Shown here: positions 60,163 through 64,000 of the stretch, one piece after another
Numbering within the stretch: the first letter of the stretch is position 1
Layout: the number at the start of each line of letters is the position of its first letter
Source of the DNA: Cellulomonas shaoxiangyii
Lineage (GTDB): Bacteria; Actinomycetota; Actinomycetes; Actinomycetales; Cellulomonadaceae
NCBI RefSeq assembly: GCF_004798685.1
Contig: NZ_CP039291.1
Location: 806,001 to 870,000, forward strand
Length of the DNA stretch: 64,000 bases
Direction: 5' to 3'
The notes under the pieces: generated by a model
Told to the model about the DNA's origin: nothing
Seen by the model: only the letters and a program-made list of their open reading frames with translations
The model's database searches: none
Translations under genes and position numbers: made by a program

Positions 60163-61604
60163 GGGGCACCGCCGGCGTCGACGGCCGTGCCGTCGGCCGT
60201 GGACCGGATCGCGTCGGCGGGCGCGCCGCCGTCCACGCGGGTGCCCGTCGTGACGCGCCCGCGGTCGTCGAGCGCGACGAGCGCGAGCGTGGCGCGCGCG
60301 CGGACGGCGTCCCACGCGGGCAGGACGACCGCGGACGCGTGCGCGCCGTCGGACCACCGCCACGTGAAGCGCCCGGACCCGAGGGCACGGACGTCGTGCA
60401 GGTCGAGCGTGCGCAGCCGGCCCGCCTCGACGCCGCCCGGGTGGGTGCCGGGCTCGAGCGTCTCCCACGTGCCGGTGAGGACGCCGGCGTCGGCGGGCCA
60501 GCGGTCCACGTCGTCGTCCTCGTGCGCGGGGCCGGCCCAGGGCTGCGGGCTGACGAGCGGCCAGCCGTCGTGCGTCCACACCAGGCGCCGCACCTGGACG
60601 CGGTGCCGCGCGGGGTCGTCGGCATCGCGCACGTGGTGCACCAGCAGCTGGCGGCCGGGTGCGTCCGCCCGGGGCGGCTCGGTCAGCACGGACGCGTGGC
60701 CCGGTGCGCGCAGGCCCGGGCCGCCGGTGAGGCGGTGCCCGGCGAGCACGACCGTGCCGGCGTCGGCCGTGGTGTCCCGCAGGTCGCGCCCCCGGCGGTC
60801 GCGGTAGGGGCCGGTGACGGCGCCGGCGACGGCGGTGCGCACGTGGTAGGTCGAGAACAGGGAGTCCCACGACGCGAGCAGCGCCCACCCGCCGCCGGGG
60901 CGGGGGAGCACGTAGGCGCCCTCGACCGCGCCCTCCGCGGCGGCCGGGCGCCGGGCGAGCAGCACGCCGGGGCCCGGGCTCGGTGCGCCGGGTGCGGGCG
61001 CATCGAGCGCGAGGCCCGTCGCCGGGTCGAGCTCGAGGGCGTGCAGCCCGCCGAAGAACGACCCGTAGACGAGCCAGTGCCGGTCGCCGTCCACGGCCAC
61101 GGCCGCGTCGATCGCGTTGGGCGGGCCGTCGCCGTGCGGCGACCCCTCGGCGCCCGCGGGCACGGCGTCGCTCGTGACGACGAGCCCGCGGTCCTCCCAC
61201 GGGCCCGCGGGGTGCGGCGCGACGGCGAGGCCGATGGCGGACCGGCGCGACCCGAACGTCGAGGCGGACCAGTACATCCGCCACCCGCCGGCGACGCGCA
61301 CGACCTCGGGCGCCCACAGCCCGGCCGCGCCGGTCCAGGCGGCCGCCGCGGCGGGCACGCCGGGCAGCGCCCAGCCGTGGAAGTCCCAGTGCACGAGGTC
61401 GGTGGAGCGGCGCACCTGCACGCCGCCGCGCACGCTGCCGGTGCTCGACGCGTCGGTCGAGAACAGCCAGTAGACGCCGTCGTCGTCCCGCACCGCGGTC
61501 GGGTCGTGCGCGTGCTCGCCGCCCCACGCGGCCGTGTCGGGCACCGGGCCCGGCTCGGGCCCGGGGTCGAGGTCCGGGTCGACGGCCGGCCCCGTCGCGG
61601 TCAT
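60159..61604 (-). CDS. Intracellular glycoside hydrolase family 43 protein
   Basis: 481 residues, no signal peptide. GH43 five-bladed propeller with the base Asp in HDPTAVRDDDGVYWLF, the middle Asp in NAIDAAVAVDGDRHWLVYGSFFGGL, and the acid Glu in AVEGAYVLPRPGG. GSFFGGL is typical of endo-arabinanases and related arabinosidases. Beyond residue ~310 there is a beta-sandwich-like tail. In the importer operon it would cut imported arabino-oligosaccharides to arabinose for the araBDA operon. Galactan or xylo-oligosaccharides are possible too. Confidence 0.9.
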   Translation of the reverse strand: MTATGPAVDPDLDPGPEPGPVPDTAAWGGEHAHDPTAVRDDDGVYWLFSTDASSTGSVRGGVQVRRSTDLVHWDFHGWALPGVPAAAAAWTGAAGLWAPEVVRVAGGWRMYWSASTFGSRRSAIGLAVAPHPAGPWEDRGLVVTSDAVPAGAEGSPHGDGPPNAIDAAVAVDGDRHWLVYGSFFGGLHALELDPATGLALDAPAPGAPSPGPGVLLARRPAAAEGAVEGAYVLPRPGGGWALLASWDSLFSTYHVRTAVAGAVTGPYRDRRGRDLRDTTADAGTVVLAGHRLTGGPGLRAPGHASVLTEPPRADAPGRQLLVHHVRDADDPARHRVQVRRLVWTHDGWPLVSPQPWAGPAHEDDDVDRWPADAGVLTGTWETLEPGTHPGGVEAGRLRTLDLHDVRALGSGRFTWRWSDGAHASAVVLPAWDAVRARATLALVALDDRGRVTTGTRVDGGAPADAIRSTADGTAVDAGGAP

Positions 61605-61607
61605 CCG

Positions 61608-62507
61608 TCAGCCCTTGGTGCCGGTGAGCGCGACCGACTCGATGATCTGCCGCTGGAACACGAGGAACACGATGAGGATGGGCAGCAGCGCCACGAACGA
61701 GGCCGCCATGATGAGCGGGTAGTCGCGCTGCGTGGCGTACTCGACGTTGAGGTTGGCGATGACGACCTGCAGCGTCTGCTTCTGCGGCGAGTTCAGGTAG
61801 AGGATCGGCGACAGGTAGTCGTTCCACACCGCCATGAACCACAGGATGAACTGCGCCGCGATGGCGGGCCGGATCATCGGCACGATCATCCGGCCGAAGA
61901 CCGTCAGGTACGACGCGCCGTCGATCTTCGCCGCCTCGACGAGCGAGTCCGGGACGGACTCGAGGTACTGGCGGATGAAGAAGATCATGATGATGTTGCC
62001 GAACAGCAGCGGCACGATCAGGGGCAGCAGGGTGTCGACCCAGTGCAGCCGCGAGAACATGACGAACTGCGGGATCATGATCGTGGGGTAGGGGATCATC
62101 ATCCCGGACAGCAGCCCGAGGAAGATGACGTTCTTGCCCGGGAGCCGCATCTTCGCCAGTGCGAACGCCGCGAGCGCGGACGTCACCGAGCCGATCACGG
62201 TCACGGTGCCGGCCACGATGATCGAGTTCTTGAAGCCGGACAGGATCGGCGCCTCGGTCCACATGCGCGCGAACGTGTCCCACTGCGGGTCGCCGGGCCA
62301 CAGCACGGGCGGCAGCGCGAACACCTCGGGCTTGGTCTTCACCGCGGTGGTGAACATCCACAGCAGGGGCGCGAGCATCATGATCGCGAACAGCGAGAGC
62401 ACGACGAGGAGCACGGCGTTGACGACGCGGCTCTCGCGGTTCGCGCCGCTGCCGGACATGGCGGCGCCGGTGCCCGTGCGTCGGGGCAGGGTGGGGATGG
62501 TGGTCAT
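61608..62507 (-). CDS. Sugar ABC transporter permease, MalG type
   Basis: 299 residues, six helices, EAA loop LVEAAKIDGASYLTVFGRMIVPM. The first ~25 residues are Thr/Gly/Arg-rich. ATG 62507 with GAGGGG upstream, 11 bp after the previous stop; an ATG at codon 17 (MSGSGANRES) is possible. GH43 starts 3 bp after its stop. Confidence 0.94.
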   Translation of the reverse strand: MTTIPTLPRRTGTGAAMSGSGANRESRVVNAVLLVVLSLFAIMMLAPLLWMFTTAVKTKPEVFALPPVLWPGDPQWDTFARMWTEAPILSGFKNSIIVAGTVTVIGSVTSALAAFALAKMRLPGKNVIFLGLLSGMMIPYPTIMIPQFVMFSRLHWVDTLLPLIVPLLFGNIIMIFFIRQYLESVPDSLVEAAKIDGASYLTVFGRMIVPMIRPAIAAQFILWFMAVWNDYLSPILYLNSPQKQTLQVVIANLNVEYATQRDYPLIMAASFVALLPILIVFLVFQRQIIESVALTGTKG

Positions 62508-62518
62508 GGCGGTGCCCC

Positions 62519-63490
62519 TCAGTCGATGCTGAAGCTGTTGCGCCGGTTGAGGCGGAACTGGATCAGGGTGATGACGAGGACGAGGACGCCCAGCACGATC
62601 GCCATGGCCGTCGCGTACCCCATCTGCTGGTAGCGGAAGGCCTGGCGCCAGATGTACCAGACCACCGACGCGGAGCTGAACTCGGGCCCGCCCGCGGGCG
62701 TCATGATGTTGATCTCCGTGAACAGCTGGGCGCCGCCGATGATGTTCGTGACGACGAGGAAGAACGTCACGGGGCGGACCATCGGCAGCGTGATGTGCCG
62801 CAGCCGCTGCCACCACCCGGCGCCGTCGAGCGCCGCGGCCTCGTGCAACGAGGCCGGCACGGACTGGATCGCCGCCAGGTACAGCAGCATCGAGTACCCC
62901 AGGCCCTTCCAGACCATCATGAGGATGATCGCGGGCTTGACGGTCGCGGTGTCCTGGAGCCAGTTCGGGCCGTCGATCCCGAACCACGCGAGGACCTGGT
63001 TCACGAGGCCGAAGTCGCCGTTGTAGGCGAACTGCCACACGATCGCGATGGCGGCCAGCGACGAGATCACCGGGACGTAGTAGATGGTGCGGAACGCGGT
63101 GCGGCCCGGGATGCGCCGGTTGAGCGCGATCGCGAGCAGCAGGGCGAGCGCCAGGCCGATCGGGATGCCGATCATGTAGAAGAACGTGTTGAACAGCGAC
63201 TGGCGGAAGTACTCGTCGCCGAGCAGCCGCGTGTAGTTGTCGATGCCGATGAACCGCATCGGCCCGAGGCCGTTCCAGTTCGTCAGCGACGCGTACCCGG
63301 CGAACAGCACCGGGTACAGCGTGAACAGCAGGAACCCGATCACCGGCGGGGCGACGAACGCCATGGCCCACCGGTGCTCGGTGCGGTGCAGCTGCCGGCG
63401 CTCACGGGCCGTGCGCATCGGTGGACGGGCGTCCGACGGCTCCACGCCGGGCGTGGCCGGCAGTGCCTCGGGGGCCGCGGATCGCGACAT
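62519..63490 (-). CDS. Sugar ABC transporter permease, MalF/UgpA type
   Basis: 323 residues. A basic cytoplasmic leader of about 40 residues, then six helices (MAFVAPPVIGFLLFTLYPVLFAGY...). The EAA loop is LHEAAALDGAGWWQRLRHITLPM. ATG 63490 with GAGAGGA upstream. It pairs with the MalG-type permease. Confidence 0.94.
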   Translation of the reverse strand: MSRSAAPEALPATPGVEPSDARPPMRTARERRQLHRTEHRWAMAFVAPPVIGFLLFTLYPVLFAGYASLTNWNGLGPMRFIGIDNYTRLLGDEYFRQSLFNTFFYMIGIPIGLALALLLAIALNRRIPGRTAFRTIYYVPVISSLAAIAIVWQFAYNGDFGLVNQVLAWFGIDGPNWLQDTATVKPAIILMMVWKGLGYSMLLYLAAIQSVPASLHEAAALDGAGWWQRLRHITLPMVRPVTFFLVVTNIIGGAQLFTEINIMTPAGGPEFSSASVVWYIWRQAFRYQQMGYATAMAIVLGVLVLVITLIQFRLNRRNSFSID

Positions 63491-63513
63491 CGGGGGTCCT
63501 CTCGTGCGAAGGC

Positions 63514-63550
63514 GGGCCCGGCCGCCGCCGGAGGGGCGGCGGCCGGGCCC
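63514..63550 (-). promoter_or_regulatory. Intercistronic hairpin between binding protein and permease
   Basis: A perfect 16-bp stem (GGGCCCGGCCGCCGCC and complement) around GGAGG, 6 bp past the binding-protein stop. A partial terminator or mRNA stabiliser that would favour the binding protein, as at 12008-12041. Confidence 0.75.
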
Positions 63551-63556
63551 GGTCGG

Positions 63557-64000
63557 TCAGCTGCCGGCGAACGCCTGCTCGGCGTTGGCGTTGGACTCGT
63601 CGAGCAGCGCCTGCATGCGCGGCTGGACCTCGGCGAGGTAGTCGGCGGCGGTCTGCTCGCCGTCGAGGACCGGCTGGATGTTCGTCCACAGCTCGTCGTA
63701 CCAGGCGGCGCCGTACGTGAACGCGGCCGGCATCGCGCGGCCGTAGTCCTGCACGATGTCGAGGAACTCCTTGCGGTTGGCCGGCTCGGCGTCGGGCGCG
63801 GCGGCCCACTCCTCGGCCATGTCGATGAGGTTCGGCACCTGGATGTTCGCGTCGACCAGCGTCTGCTGGGCCTGCTCGTCCGCGGACAGGTAGGTGACGA
63901 GCTCGACCGCCTCGTCGGGCATGTCCGTGGTGCCGGACACGCCGATGCCGAGCGACCCGATCCACGCGCCGGCGCCGCCGTCGCCGAGGGTCGGCCAGGG
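63557..64000 (-). CDS. Extracellular sugar-binding protein, C-terminal part (runs off the window)
   Basis: The last ~147 residues of a family 1 solute-binding protein. The visible part begins PWPTLGDGGAGAWIGSLGIG and contains MPDEAVELVTYLSADEQAQQTL and YLAEVQPRMQALLDESNA, the usual C-terminal helices. The N-terminal signal and lipobox lie beyond the window. First gene of the importer/GH43/DUF624 operon. Confidence 0.9.
   Translation of the reverse strand, partial: PWPTLGDGGAGAWIGSLGIGVSGTTDMPDEAVELVTYLSADEQAQQTLVDANIQVPNLIDMAEEWAAAPDAEPANRKEFLDIVQDYGRAMPAAFTYGAAWYDELWTNIQPVLDGEQTAADYLAEVQPRMQALLDESNANAEQAFAGS

Noticed and set aside
1..64000. tRNA, rRNA or known riboswitches
   Set aside because: I looked for CCA-end cloverleaf patterns and typical leader motifs by eye and found none; a covariance-model scan would be needed to exclude them.

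Overview
The window looks like a chromosomal piece of a high-G+C actinobacterium, most probably Cellulomonas or a close relative. The evidence is very strong G/C third-position bias, GTG starts joined to the previous stop as GTGA or ATGA, mycothiol synthase, the actinobacterial Tad/Flp locus, and secreted polysaccharidases with a CBM2 domain, a Thr-Pro linker and SLH repeats. I saw no rRNA, tRNA, CRISPR array, insertion sequence or phage genes.

Layout. 1-8.8 kb: ppk (5' part) and mshD, a flavin monooxygenase-like oxidoreductase, a secreted GH5/CBM2 mannanase, acs, an unknown Pro/Ala-rich membrane protein and a formate/nitrite-type channel. 9-14 kb: a LacI regulator followed by twin operators and a lipoprotein/permease/permease sugar importer. 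14-17 kb: malic enzyme, a Nudix hydrolase and a degenerate Fic-fold protein. 17.5-25.8 kb: an HAD phosphatase, then ssd-tadA-tadB-tadC-DUF4244-tadE-tadE-like, ending at a convergent DEAD/DECH helicase, the order known from Mycobacterium tuberculosis Rv3661-Rv3654c and Rv3649. 25.9-31.4 kb: 5-oxoprolinase (pxpA, fused pxpBC) and the anaerobic ribonucleotide reductase pair nrdDG behind a probable NrdR site. 31.4-37 kb: an ECF sigma factor with a membrane partner, a STAS protein, the H+-pyrophosphatase hppA and a lipoprotein. 37.2-40.2 kb: a large modular GH26 mannanase with SLH repeats. 40.4-42.8 kb: an EEP-family phosphatase/nuclease and a methyltransferase.

42.8-44.3 kb is the most unusual part. 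A DUF559 nuclease-like gene with an AbiEi-like N-terminus is bracketed by three copies of a 56-bp hairpin (22-nt arms, 12-nt loop). The outermost arms form a near-perfect 22-bp inverted repeat across the whole gene, with a C-rich tract on the left and a G-rich, quadruplex-prone tract on the right.

44.4-50.5 kb: proC, then an AraR-like LacI regulator and the arabinose operon (FGGY kinase, araD, araA). 50.6-52.4 kb: two unknown repeat proteins. 52.5-57.8 kb: PPK2, a Ktr/Trk potassium uptake pair, an AcuC-type deacetylase, a BldC-like regulator and the tiny ribosomal protein bS22. 57.8-64 kb: a third LacI regulator, a 29-bp tandem repeat, and a convergent operon of binding protein (partial), two permeases, an intracellular GH43 enzyme and a DUF624 protein.

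How it fits together. This is a plant-polysaccharide degrader. Two mannanases, which share an upstream motif, cut mannan outside the cell. Two CUT1-type importers, both without their own ATPase gene, bring in oligosaccharides. GH43 and araBDA probably handle arabinan-derived sugars. Each carbohydrate unit has a nearby LacI regulator or a palindromic LacI-type operator. Polyphosphate and pyrophosphate energetics (ppk, ppk2, hppA) and anaerobic deoxynucleotide synthesis (nrdDG) suggest a facultative lifestyle.
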